A stretch of 64,000 bases of DNA from Promerops cafer (Eukaryota > Chordata > Aves > Passeriformes > Nectariniidae): positions 100,474 through 164,473 of the forward strand of contig VZSE01011439.1 of the NCBI GenBank assembly GCA_013398275.1. Reading direction: 5' to 3'. Below are positions 10,721-20,914 of this stretch, piece after piece. The notes under the pieces are model-generated. The model made no database searches. It had not been told where the DNA came from and worked only from the letters and a program-made list of their open reading frames with translations. Positions within the stretch are counted from its first letter, which is position 1, and the number at the start of each line of letters is the position of its first letter. Position numbers and translations under genes: made by a program.

Positions 10721-13700
10721 CAGACCTGGTGTCACACATCCGTGGCTGCTGGCCCTGACTGTACCTGATCTCACACATCTGTGCCTGCTGGCTGTGATTG
10801 GCTGGCCCATAGAACCCGCTGTTCAGCCTCTTCTAAAGCTCCGATAGTTTAATGATGCTTTTGGGTACTCGGTTGTACATGTGCTAGCCCAGAGGCAGTG
10901 GGAGTTGGAGGGTACCTGCACACACATACCTAGTGCTGTGGAGCTCCTGTTGCTGTGCTGGGTGGTTCTGTGGTTCTGTGCAGGTGGTTCTGTCCTGTAG
11001 CAGTGTACTTGTCCCCTTGCAGGCTGGAGGATAAGTACACTGAAATGTGTTGTAAAGGACCCTTGTGGTTTTGGGCAGTTCCCATTTTGGGAACAGAGAT
11101 GCCAGGCCAGATAGGAGGAATCATCAGCATTGCTTTATTTGAGAGATGAACCATTGAGGATTTCTAGTGTTGAGAAGTCATTAGCTGGAAGAGCTGGAGG
11201 TGGTCAGTGAATGTGTTCAGGCCTTTGTTTTCTACAGACTGTAATTAAGTCCATAATAGACATGCAGAGCAAAACTTGCTCCTGTTGGAATGTGGATTTG
11301 CCAAAGTAAATCTGCTTTCTTCCCTTTAGGACGGCCTTGGCAAGATTTCGGCAAGCCCAGCTTGAGGAAGGAAAAGTCAAGGTGAGATGTAAAAGCCCTG
11401 GAGGTTTGGTAGCTCAAGTCAGGGGGGAAGGCAGGCCTTGTTCAGAGCCCAGGTGCCCTGTGCTTGACTCCAGTTAGAAGGAAAGTATTTCAGCTGACTG
11501 TATTTCACACTCACACAGCCAGGAAAATTCTCCACTACAGTTTGTCCAAACCTTTTTTACTACTCTGTTTCCTATTGTATATTATGCAGAGGAAAGGGGT
11601 TTGATACCTTTTAATAAAAGGTGGAGCTTTTAGTAAAAAGCTAGAGCCTTTTAATAAAAGGTAAAACTGTGGGGAAAGGGACAAAATAACTGCACACAAA
11701 ACCCTAGAAGCAAGATGATGCATTAGTTTGTGTAAGCAAGCTAATGGAATGAGAAGAAGGTACGCTGTATAAACTGGAAAAAATTACATTATTTAGTAGT
11801 AGCAGTTGAGAAAAGCTTACCCTAAAGAGGTGGTGTGTGCTGAAAATGGTGAAATTGTCCTGAATGGAACATTTGTTGTATTGGAGAAGATTATGGGGTG
11901 TTTTGAAAAAAACAGATGCGAGATTTTGGTTTGGATAAAGTGGATTTAAGTAGGTTTTTGTAGTCTGTGATAGTTTAATTTGTCAGAGGTGTAAATCGTT
12001 ATTATTATTCTCCACTTACTAAAAATCCATGGGAGCAGAAGGCCCTAGAGCTTGGTAGCATAATTTGTTACTGATGGAGTAGTAAAGCCTGTGTGAAATG
12101 CTGTGTGTCAGTGCCCAGCTGAATTTGATGTGTGTGGTTTTCTGTGTAACAGGAGCGAAGGCCCTTCCTTGCCTCAGAGTGTAATGAGCTGCCCAAAGCT
12201 GAGAAATGGAGGAGACAGGTAATGCCAACCTGTGGGTTTTCTAATTCTATACGAAGTAGAACTTCACACTTCCTGTTTAGACAGCCTGCTTACAGGGGTT
12301 TTCCACACTTGTCAGTACCCTGACAGTTAAATCACAGAACATCTTCTGAGATTGTACAGCTCAGCGTTCAAAGTAGCTCCTACCATGTCAGGTTGCTGCA
12401 GGGCCATGTCTTGCTGAGCCTTTAACATCTTCAGGGATTTAGATTCCAGGTTTTTGGGGCTGCTGTTCCAGTGTTTGATTATCTTCCTAATGATTCCCCT
12501 TGAATTTAATCAGAATTTCTCTAGTTTCAGCTTGTGTTTTATTGCTACTTGTCCTATTGCCATGCACTTCTCAAACGATCTGGCTCTGTCTTCTCTGTTC
12601 CCTCCACTGATTTCAAAATTAATTTCTGTGTTCTTATTTGACTAGATCATTGGGGAGATTTCCAAGAAAGTGGCACAGATCCAAAATGGTAAGATTTTTC
12701 TAACTATGTTTTATTTTTTTGAATATCCGGTCATAAGCAGTTACAGTAAAAATCCCATTCCATGTGAACTATGCTGTTTCCATTGCATAAATTCTGAAAT
12801 TCCTCTGGTGTTTCTCTGAGCTGCCTGATTTCTTGTTCTTTTCTTTTCTAACAGCTGGATTGGGTGAATTCAGAATTCGGGACCTGAATGATGAAATAAA
12901 CAAACTTCTGAGGGAGAAAGGACACTGGGAATACAGAATAAAGGAGCTGGGAGGTCCTGATTATGCTGTAAGTGTGGAATGTGTTGTATCACATCGTTCT
13001 TCTGCTTACAAGTGAAGTGACTGCTGAAAAAAAAAAATGTAACATTTAGTTATCCATGGATGGCTTGGCCAGTCTTATTTTTATCCAGCCCCTAAAAAGT
13101 TTGGCTGTGTTAAAAGGAAGTTTTAAGCTATGAACTCTGTTTATTTTCCAGAGGATTGGCCCAAAAATGTTAGATCATGAAGGGAAAGAAGTTCCAGGAA
13201 ACAGAGGCTACAAATACTTTGGGGCTGCAAAGGACTTGCCAGGAGTTAGAGAGCTTTTTGAAAAGGAACGTAAGTAAAGAGCAGCTCTTCCCAGACATGA
13301 ATCTGTGTAGTAGAATATCTTGAGTAAAATGCTGCTGTAGTTTGTGGGGAGTGCTGGTAACAGCATTTCTGAATGTCTAAGGTCAGCTCAGTGAAACACT
13401 GAGCACAGGTAATTAATCAAATGCAAAGAGCACCTTTGGCTGCTTGCAATTAAGGAAATATAGTAAGGAGTAAACTGGTTTCTCCTGGGGATTCCAAATG
13501 GTAGGACTGATGTCCTACAGAAACTTTCCAGCATAACAGGCAAACTTTATTGAGGAGTTGTAAATAGTACTCAGAGTTCAGGACTAGAAAGAAAAGGAAG
13601 AAAAAGGGGAGGTTGGGTTGAACATAATTTTAGAAGCAGGAATGAGTTTTCATAATGAAAAATTGGATGTAAGGAGATGAAACTTTGTCATGGAATGAGT

Positions 13701-15883
13701 GGGAATTGCTTGGGCCTGAAAGTGAGGCAAAGACAAATTATGGGAAGTACTCCAGGGTGTGGGGGAAGCATTGGGTCATGTACTGGCACTGGTTTGTGCA
13801 GGCCAGAGGGTGACACCAGTGCTCCCAGCGCTGGCAGCAGCTCCACCATGCTGGCTGCTGGCTGGCACGAGGCAGCTGTGGGTGCTGTGGGGTTGGGGAC
13901 AAGCTGGGGACACTCAGCAGGTGGTGGAGGTGCCCTGGTGGGTGACAGTGGTGTTCTTGCAGCCCTGCCACCCCCACGGAAGACTCGGGCTGAGCTTATG
14001 AAGGACATCGATGCCGAGTACTATGGCTACAGGGATGAAGATGATGGGATTCTGGAGCCCCTGGAGCAGGAACATGAGAAGAAAGGTATGTAAGATTCCA
14101 AACCTGCTCAGAGCAGCCCAGGAAGGGGTGATGATGGACTCTGAAGCTAAGGCACCTTTTTTTTTTCTGGTGTAGAGGATTTAGGCAAGAAGTTTAAGTC
14201 TATTGGAAGAGCTCTGGTAATAAGACCATGCTGCTCTGACTGGCTCTCAGCCACACTTGCCATTTTCCTTTGCTCCCCAGTTATAGCAGAAGCAGTGGAA
14301 AAATGGAAGATGGAGAGAGAAGCACGACTTGCAAGAGGTGAGGAGGAGGAGGAAGAAAACATCTATGCTGTCCACGAGGAAGAGGTAGGGTGTGGCTGAG
14401 GTGATGTGACTTCCCATGTGTCTTCTGTGCTTCCTTCTTGGACGTGGCATTGCTCTGCCAAGGGCCTGTCCTGCCCCTCTCCCCAGCTGACCCACTGCAC
14501 AGTTCAGTAAGAATCAGTAGGAGGGGAGTGCTCTTGTCCCAAGCTTAGGGAATGCAGGCTGGCAGGTGAGGACAGACCTTTCACTGCAGTGAGAAACACC
14601 TTGCTGTGATTTAAGTGGCACTGTTTTTGTCAGGTGTTTGTTTGTGTTGGTAACACTGCTCAGTTTGGCTCCTGAGTACAACCTGCCTCAGTAACAGCAC
14701 AGGCAGCTTTGGGGACAGGATAATGTCACACTGCCACTGTGTGAAAACCCAAGGGGTGCAGGGCCTTGTTTGCACTTGAATCATGATGCAGCAGGGCTTT
14801 GCTGGTGCTGCTCTCACTGCTGTGACATGGCTCTTGTTTCTTCTCTCTGCTCCCAGTGAGATCTGGAAAAGGGTACTGGAAACAAGTTCTCATTTCTCAG
14901 TCTGTATCTAAGTGTGTTAAGCACAAGAATGAAAAGGAGGAATCCATGAAATAGATCTGGTGGCTCCTCCAGTCCCTGTTTTATTTGTATTATCCCATGG
15001 TTCATGAGCCCAGCTCTTAGGTGTGGGACCAAAGCAGTACAGAGCTGTACAGGGATGTGGTACCTGTATTTTTAAAGCACTTGCTGTCTTCTTGCTTAGC
15101 TGGCTCCTTCTCTGTTCACAGCTTTGCTGTGGTAGCCAGAGTTATGGAAGGGGAGGAAGTACAGCTTTACATTCATGCCCATGCCACAGCAGAGCAAAGG
15201 CCACATGAGAAATGGAAGCAGTAATGCTGAAAATGTCAAGGAGCAGGGTCTGCATGTGATCCTTGTGTTCCTTTGGTGCTGGGTCCTCTTCACTCATTCC
15301 TGTGTTTGTAGTGTTGACCATGCTTTGTTCCTTCTGGCAAAGCAAGTGAGAAAGGGGTTTTCTATCACCTCTATAGAAAATAAACTTGATGTGATTTTTT
15401 TCACTTTTTAGTCTGATGAGGAAGGTGGCAAGGAGAGAGAAGGTGAAGATGGCCAACAGAAATTTATTGCACATGTTCCAGTGCCAACTCAACAGGAGGT
15501 AAGGCATAACAGCACTCAGCTGCAGAGATGCACACTGGCTTTTGCAAGACACATCTTAATTTACATCAGGTCATCAGTAAAAGTGCCCTAAATTTGTGAT
15601 TTCTGTGACTTGACTCTGCAGCTGTTTAATCCTCTTGCAAGTGCAAATAACCCTTTTCACCTGAGAATTTCCAAAACCTTCCTAAGTATTCCATAAATTG
15701 GGAAGTGTTGTGGTATAGCTGAGCATGTGATGTTTCAGCATCTCAGCTGAATCCACCCTGTCTTTATCTCTGCAGATTGAGGAAGCTCTTGTACGAAGAA
15801 AGAAGATGGAGCTGCTCCAGAAGTATGCCAGTGAAACCCTCCTGGCACAGAGCGAGGAGGCAAAGACACTTCTAGGATTGTAA
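10400..15883 (+). CDS. ISY1: ISY1 splicing factor (intron-binding complex of the spliceosome)
   Basis: Eleven coding segments join in frame: 10400-10402, 10642-10664, 11330-11381, 12153-12218, 12646-12688, 12855-12967, 13152-13269, 13963-14085, 14281-14384, 15412-15498 and 15776-15883. All introns are GT-AG. The product is 279 residues against about 285 in human, starting MARNAEKAMTALARFRQAQL and ending LLQKYASETL...LLGL. The Isy1 domain fills most of the protein: a basic helical N terminus, the GLGEFRIRDLNDEINKLL segment and an acidic E-rich stretch before NIYAV. ISY1 works in activated spliceosomes with XAB2 and aquarius. The first coding exon supplies only the ATG, and that exon-donor unit is triplicated. 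Any of the three donors gives ATG|GCTCGC, but donors 2 and 3 would leave out-of-frame upstream ATGs, so the first is chosen. Confidence 0.96.
10665..12152 (+). other. ISY1 introns 2 and 3
   Basis: Intron 2 (10665-11329) and intron 3 (11382-12152) flank the small exon 11330-11381. Intron 3 contains a short cluster of palindromic AT-rich units (ccttttaataaaagg twice, with agcttttagtaaaaagct between) at about 11608-11662. No gene is visible. Confidence 0.8.
12355..12640 (-). mobile_element. Old, diverged CR1 LINE fragment
   Basis: Inside ISY1 intron 4, the order of motifs ttgctgcagggcc, cttgctgagcctttaaca, tcttcaggga, ctgttccagtgtttgat, ttgctacttgtcctattgcc matches the reverse complement of the CR1 3' coding region, heavily mutated. 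It ends just before the acceptor of the exon at 12646. Confidence 0.6.
13270..13962 (+). other. ISY1 intron 7
   Basis: A 693-base intron from GTAAGT to CTTGCAG. An open frame runs from 13677 through the downstream exon, but it begins in intron sequence and is not used as an alternative start in any family member I know. Confidence 0.8.
14385..15411 (+). other. ISY1 intron 9
   Basis: About 1.0 kb between the E-rich exon and the exon beginning SDEEGG. No repeat family, RNA gene or coding exon recognised. Confidence 0.8.
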
Positions 15884-16545
15884 CATTGCACCAGTGTCCT
15901 GGTTTGTGTCTAATCCCTCTGAAAGCAGCAGGTTCCTAAGTTCTGGTAGCAATGGGTTTTAGACCTGAAAGTTCCTTTGGAGGTGGAGCAAACTGCTGGA
16001 GTTACAGTGTGGTGTGCAGAACCATCATTCTGGTTTCTTCACTAGGATGACTTGTACTCCAGTGCTGGAAAAGGTCAAACCCTGGTGAACTTGTCTCTGC
16101 ATCCAGCAGCTGTCTTCAGTGCTTTCAGTTTGGGAAAAGGTCTGTGCAGTGGGGCCTCTTACAGCTAGAACCACACCTAGTGAGCTCCTAAGTCCTGGAA
16201 GAAAACCCATGGTGTTCCTGCCATCCTGTCTGCTCTGTGCACATCTTCTCATGCTGGGTATTGTTCAGCTGAGAAATAACTTACACTATTACAGCTGCTT
16301 AGTTTACCAGAATAACCTGGAACCTGTCTAGAGGTGCCTTGAAGGCAGATCTTACCAGTGACTTTGGAGGAGATTTGATTCTTTCTAAAACACATGCAGT
16401 GTCTAAAACCTGTTACCCTTTTTGTGGTTTGTAACTGCCTGGATGAATTGCTTAAATGCTGGATATTCCAGCAGCTGCTGTAAAAAACTTCACAATACCT
16501 TGTTCAAATATTTTTATTAAAACTTATTTACAACCTGATGTCTGT
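15884..16545 (+). other. ISY1: ISY1 3' UTR with ATTAAA polyadenylation signal
   Basis: Non-coding sequence after the ISY1 stop. ATTAAA at 16516-16521 is followed by tgtctgttttatt about 20 bases later, which suits cleavage near 16540. No alternative AATAAA lies between the stop and this site. Confidence 0.65.
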
Positions 16546-18396
16546 TTTATTCTAGCTCAAAGGATTATGATGATGATACCCTAAAGGTAGCCAAAGATTG
16601 GGATCACAGACAGCCATCCCTGTAGGGATTTGAAGCTCTGCATCCCCTACTGCTCTTGGCTCGTGAGTCCTGGGACAAGAGGCAAGGTAGAGCCTGGTCA
16701 GAGTCTTTTGGATGACTAATACTGTTGTACAGGTCTGAATGAATGGCATTTGAAACTGGACATCTGCAGCCATGGAGTATTTCTGTCCCAAGGAACAGAG
16801 TATTTAACAGCCAAGTCTGGGACCCTTCAGCATTTCTGCATGCTCTCAGTATTTATCTATTACAATCTATTGTGAATAATCCACTCCAGAACTATCAAAG
16901 CTCTAAATTATAGAGACAAGCTTTGTGTTACTTGATGCAAGTGATCAAACAAACAAAAAAAAAAAAAAAAAAAAAAAGAACTAGAAAAGTGGAAGGCATA
17001 GTTGCCAAATTAAAACCTAAAAAAAAAAAAAAAACAACCTAGAATAAATCAAAAGCTCAATTATTAGTAGCAAGCATAACATCACAAACACTCTTCTCTC
17101 TTCCTGGCAGCAGTGCAGCTTTCTCTGCTTTGTAAGAAGGCAGCAAACAATGTCTTTATGGCTTGTAATAATTTGTTGTAGATTTGCTTAACTATATACT
17201 GGAGATAACCAAACTAGATTTAAGCAAGGGAAAAACCAGCTAATTCTTCTGGCCTGATACAGTCTGAGGGCTTGGTAATACCAATGGCAGATCCCTTCTG
17301 TCACTATAGGAATCTTTAAGATAAAAGAACACACAAGGGTAAAGGCAGATCAGATTCTGTTATCATCAGAGTGATGATAACAGAAATACAGAAGAATAAA
17401 TGGAAAGAATGAGAGAAAAACAACAGGATTGTAATTACATTCATGTTCAAAGGAGTATGACCAACATCAGGATGTAAAAGGCAAGTTTATAAGACAGGGC
17501 TGATCTCTGCCAGCCAGCACAGAAAAGGAATAAATGCACAAAAATGCAGTGTGTAACTGCAAGGCAAACTGGCTGCTGCCTGGCCCTGCTGAGCCAGATC
17601 CTTTCTCTGTAGCTCTGAGTGTGAAGCATTTTTGAGCTGAGTGCTCTTGGCTGCATCTGAGGGAACAAATTGCAGAGTAATTTGCCACAGTGTCCTATAG
17701 CAAAATGCCTGTGTCATGGCAGGCTGTGGAATTGCTGGTGGAGTCAGGGTGGGGAAGCTGCTCTGGCCACAGCCAGGACACTGATCCTGTTTGTCCTGGA
17801 GAGTGGAGCAGTGGGCAGGCTCTGCCTCAGCTCTGAGCACACAGCTGTGCTGGGATGTGTGTGTGCTGCCAGGCTTGTGGCTCATCTCTGGAGTGCCTCA
17901 GCCCTGAACACACCCAGGTTATAAAACAAGTACTCCAGGTATTCTTACATGTCTGCTTCAGAGTTCTGCTCTGTGTGTGATCCTGGCTTGAGCACCAAGG
18001 GGACAAACTCTAATTGTTCTGTCTGCTGCATCGATTTGGACCTGCTTTTGTCTCTCAGAAAGGCATTTGGGTGCTTCATTTAATGCCAGCCACGTCGGTG
18101 GTGCAGATCGAAGGCCACCTTCCTTGTTCTGTGTCCTGGTGAGTGCAGTGCAGTCACTGAAGGATCAGTTTCTCCTCACAGTCAGAGGGGTGGTGGGGAA
18201 TATTTGTTGGCAGCGCTAGGAAATAAGTGGATTTACCTAATCTGCATTAGCAGATGAGCAAGATAAACAGAGACAGCTTTGCAGAGTATCCATTAACTAA
18301 TGGCATTTTGTGCTGCTTGTCTCACTTTCAAGTCTAGCTGCAGGGGTGCAAAGCTGAGAGACTGTGGTGTTTGTGCATGATAGGCTTTTCCCCAAA
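16546..18396. other. ISY1-HDHD5 intergenic region
   Basis: About 1.85 kb with no supported gene. It has two poly-A tracts (about 16953-16978 and 17020-17033) and a perfect 14-bp inverted repeat at 17355-17385. Open frames around 17447-17924 resemble nothing I know. Confidence 0.6.
17355..17385. repeat. Perfect inverted repeat, 14-bp arms, 3-nt loop
   Basis: ttctgttatcatca is followed by gag and then by its exact reverse complement tgatgataacagaa. The structure would form a stable hairpin in RNA or a cruciform in DNA. No flanking target-site duplication is obvious. Confidence 0.95.
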
Positions 18397-18735
18397 AAAT
18401 GAATCACAGAATGGGTCAGTGTGGAAGGGACCACCTTGGGGCATCAGGTCCAGCAGGGCCATCCCAGAGCACAGGGCACAGGATTTGTCCAGACGCTTCT
18501 GGGGTAGCTTCACTGAGACAACTCCACACCCTCTCTGGACAGTCTGTTCCAGTGCTCAGTCACTGCACAGGGAAGAAGTTCCTCCTGGGCATCAGTTCCT
18601 GCCCGTTCCTCGTGTCCAAATGGGTGGCACTACCAAGCAGAGCCTGCTCCATCCTCTTGGCTTCCCTCTCACGCCGGACATGCCCAGCTCCCTCTGCCTT
18701 TCCTCGTAAGAGAGACGCTCCAGTCCCGTCATCCC
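18397..18735 (-). mobile_element. CR1 LINE, 3' end of reverse-transcriptase ORF
   Basis: The plus strand begins gaatcacagaatgggtcagt, the reverse complement of the CR1 3' end. The minus strand encodes a degraded C terminus including GLERLSYEERQRELGMSG, matching the CR1 ORF2 motif GL.HLPYEERLRELGLFSL. It is 5'-truncated and lies just upstream of the HDHD5 CpG island. Confidence 0.85.
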
Positions 18736-18861
18736 TTGGCCAGGCAGAACCAGACAGAATGTTTCTTCTGATCTGTTACTAAATTTAAAAACAGTTATCT
18801 CCTCGCTCGGAATGTCGCGCTGCTGCCGGCCGCGGTGCGCCAGAGGGGCCGCGCCTCGGGG

Positions 18862-18918
18862 GAGCTCGCAGGGCGCGGAGGAGCTCGCAGGGCGCGGAGG
18901 AGCTCGCAGGGCGCGGAG
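18862..18918 (+). repeat. 19-bp tandem repeat x3
   Basis: gagctcgcagggcgcggag occurs at 18862, 18881 and 18900 with identical copies, then degenerates (ccgtcgcagggcgctcc) just before the N tract. GC-rich slippage here may explain the gap. Confidence 0.9.
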
Positions 18919-18944
18919 CCGTCGCAGGGCGCTCCTCCGCGGGC

Positions 18945-18971
18945 NNNNNNNNNNNNNNNNNNNNNNNNNNN
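18945..18971. other. Assembly gap (27 N)
   Basis: Run of Ns inside the GC-rich island. Real length unknown. Confidence 0.99.
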
Positions 18972-19255
18972 TGGCGGGCCGGGGCGCAGCGAAAGCGAAA
19001 CGGGCGCGGGGCGCGGCGGAGCGCGGCCGGGCCACCCGCCGTGCCCGGGGCTGGGGATGCCCGGGGGCATCCTCGCTTCCCGGGGGCGCCGGGACGGATT
19101 TCCCGGGCACTGCCGGCGGCGACTCCTGTCCTGGGGCTGCTTGTGCTCCCGATCTTACAGAGCGAGCGAGGGAAACTCGTTCGGACCACTGCCGGCTCCG
19201 TCCGTCCCTTTGGTTGTGCAGCGCGGCACAGCACTCCTGTCACCAACAGTTTCTT

Positions 19256-20914
19256 AGGGTCAAAAGGGAAACAAAGCTGTTGACATCATTATCTCTACCA
19301 TTATATCTAGCATATATATATATGTCCAGTTCTTTCCTTACTGCTTTTTTCCCCCTTTAATGCTTGCTTTTTCTTTCTGCTAGTGTTACTCATTGTAAAA
19401 TTCCCATTTGTAATCTGTTATCTATACATCTGTTACTTATATGTCGCAAAATTAACGTAAAGAATGGCATCTGCTACAAAATTATTCCAGTACCACTATA
19501 GTTTCAGCAGTGTCGTGTACCCGTTCACAAAGCCTGGGAAGAGTGCTATACATTTATTAGCAAGCCTTTAGCAGCACCTCTGCAGCAGCTGGGTTATTTC
19601 TGACATAGCTTTCCTGAAACTGGTGCGGGCTATGTGGAGACAAGGACTTCAGGGGTTTTGTTCTTTAAATTAAAGGGGTGATGATTCTACAGAGCAGAGA
19701 GGAGAGGGCTTCAGGGGGAGTTCTCGCACGTAAAGACAAAACCTCAGCCTAATTTAAATGAATGGTAATGCAGTATATTTACAGTGTTGACGTTATTAGC
19801 CCGGGCTGTGTAGGAGGCGGAGTTTCGCTGTCGTTTGAGCTGCATCCCCATTCCCAGGGTGCCGGTCCCTGTGCTGTGCCCGCCTGCAGGAACAATGTGG
19901 CGGGTGAATAACTGATGTGGAACAAAGTGCTGCTCGAGTGGGCCAAGTGCCCTTCTCCTCCTGCATGGGAGGCACCGTGGCTGGGCGTGCGTGCCCTGAG
20001 ACAGCTCGGTCCTATCTGTGCCTGTTCCCCCATCACGCTCAGCCTCGGCCCTTAACCCCTCCCTTTTCATCACTGATCATAAATCCCGAGGTTCCTGGTT
20101 TCTGTTTTAGGCTCCGGAGAGAAATGAGCTTTAGATGGTTGCTTTTGTTCCGTACTTTTCCAGCCTGATCCAGTTACAGTTTCATTGCTCAACAGTCCTC
20201 TCTGTGTCCCTGCTCCTTGCCCTTATCACCCAGCTCACCCTTCCTCACTCTCCTTGCCGGGGCTCACCAAGTCCAGCTCTTCACTGCCTCAAAGGCAGGC
20301 AAGGAGATGTATTTTAGTAACTCGAGCAGCACCTTTGTGTAGGGAGGTGCTGACTTTCCCAGTCAGTCTGCCCTGTGTGAAACTAGGACTGAAGCCATGT
20401 GTAGGAGCACAGCAGTCACTTGGCTGTAATCAAACTCTTGTGGAACAGAACAGTTTTACTACGTGCACACCTTGTAAGGGAGGAGCCAAGTACAATATTT
20501 GTGTCCAAGACCTGCCTACTGCTGAAAAATTTACTTTTGTATATTTTGTTAGTATTCTGTGCGGGTCAAGCCATTAAAGTGTGACTCACTGGCACGGCAG
20601 TGTGTTTTGTACCTCTTGGCATCAGTTTAAGTTAATTTTTCCCTATCTTCTGAAATAGTCTGGAACTATTTGTAAGGCAAAATAGCTCTCATGAGTCTGT
20701 ATGCATAAGGCAGAGGGAGTTGTGGTGCTCCTTGTGTCAACATGTATTTAGCATGAAGATGTGCCTGTAAGGCACATTAAGATGTGCAGAGTTATAGATC
20801 CCCTGCTCTCACTGGAGGTGTCTGTTCTCAGGGGGCTGTAGCTGCTGCAAACTATTAAATACATCTAAGGACAGGCATAACTGATGTACCCTTTGATTTC
20901 ATCCCTCCTTCCAG
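19256..20914 (+). other. Probable HDHD5 intron 1
   Basis: About 1.65 kb between the CpG island and the acceptor CCTTCCAG ending at 20914. It contains a short (TA)n run near 19312-19323. No coding exon is recognised. Confidence 0.5.

Larger units (their letters stand above)
18805..19255 (+). promoter_or_regulatory. HDHD5: CpG island with assembly gap, probable HDHD5 promoter and exon 1
   Basis: A sharply bounded CpG-rich island lies about 1.7 kb upstream of the first recognised HDHD5 exon. It contains a 19-bp direct repeat and 27 Ns at 18945-18971. A frame opening with ATG at 18812 is rich in Arg, Ala and Ser and poor in acidic residues, which would suit a mitochondrial presequence. No convincing donor links it to the next exon, so I do not call it as CDS. 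Confidence 0.5.

Noticed and set aside
13677..14093. 138-codon frame leading into an ISY1 exon
   Set aside because: Its first two-thirds is intron 7 and the last part is the genuine exon, so it is an intron read-through and not an alternative protein.
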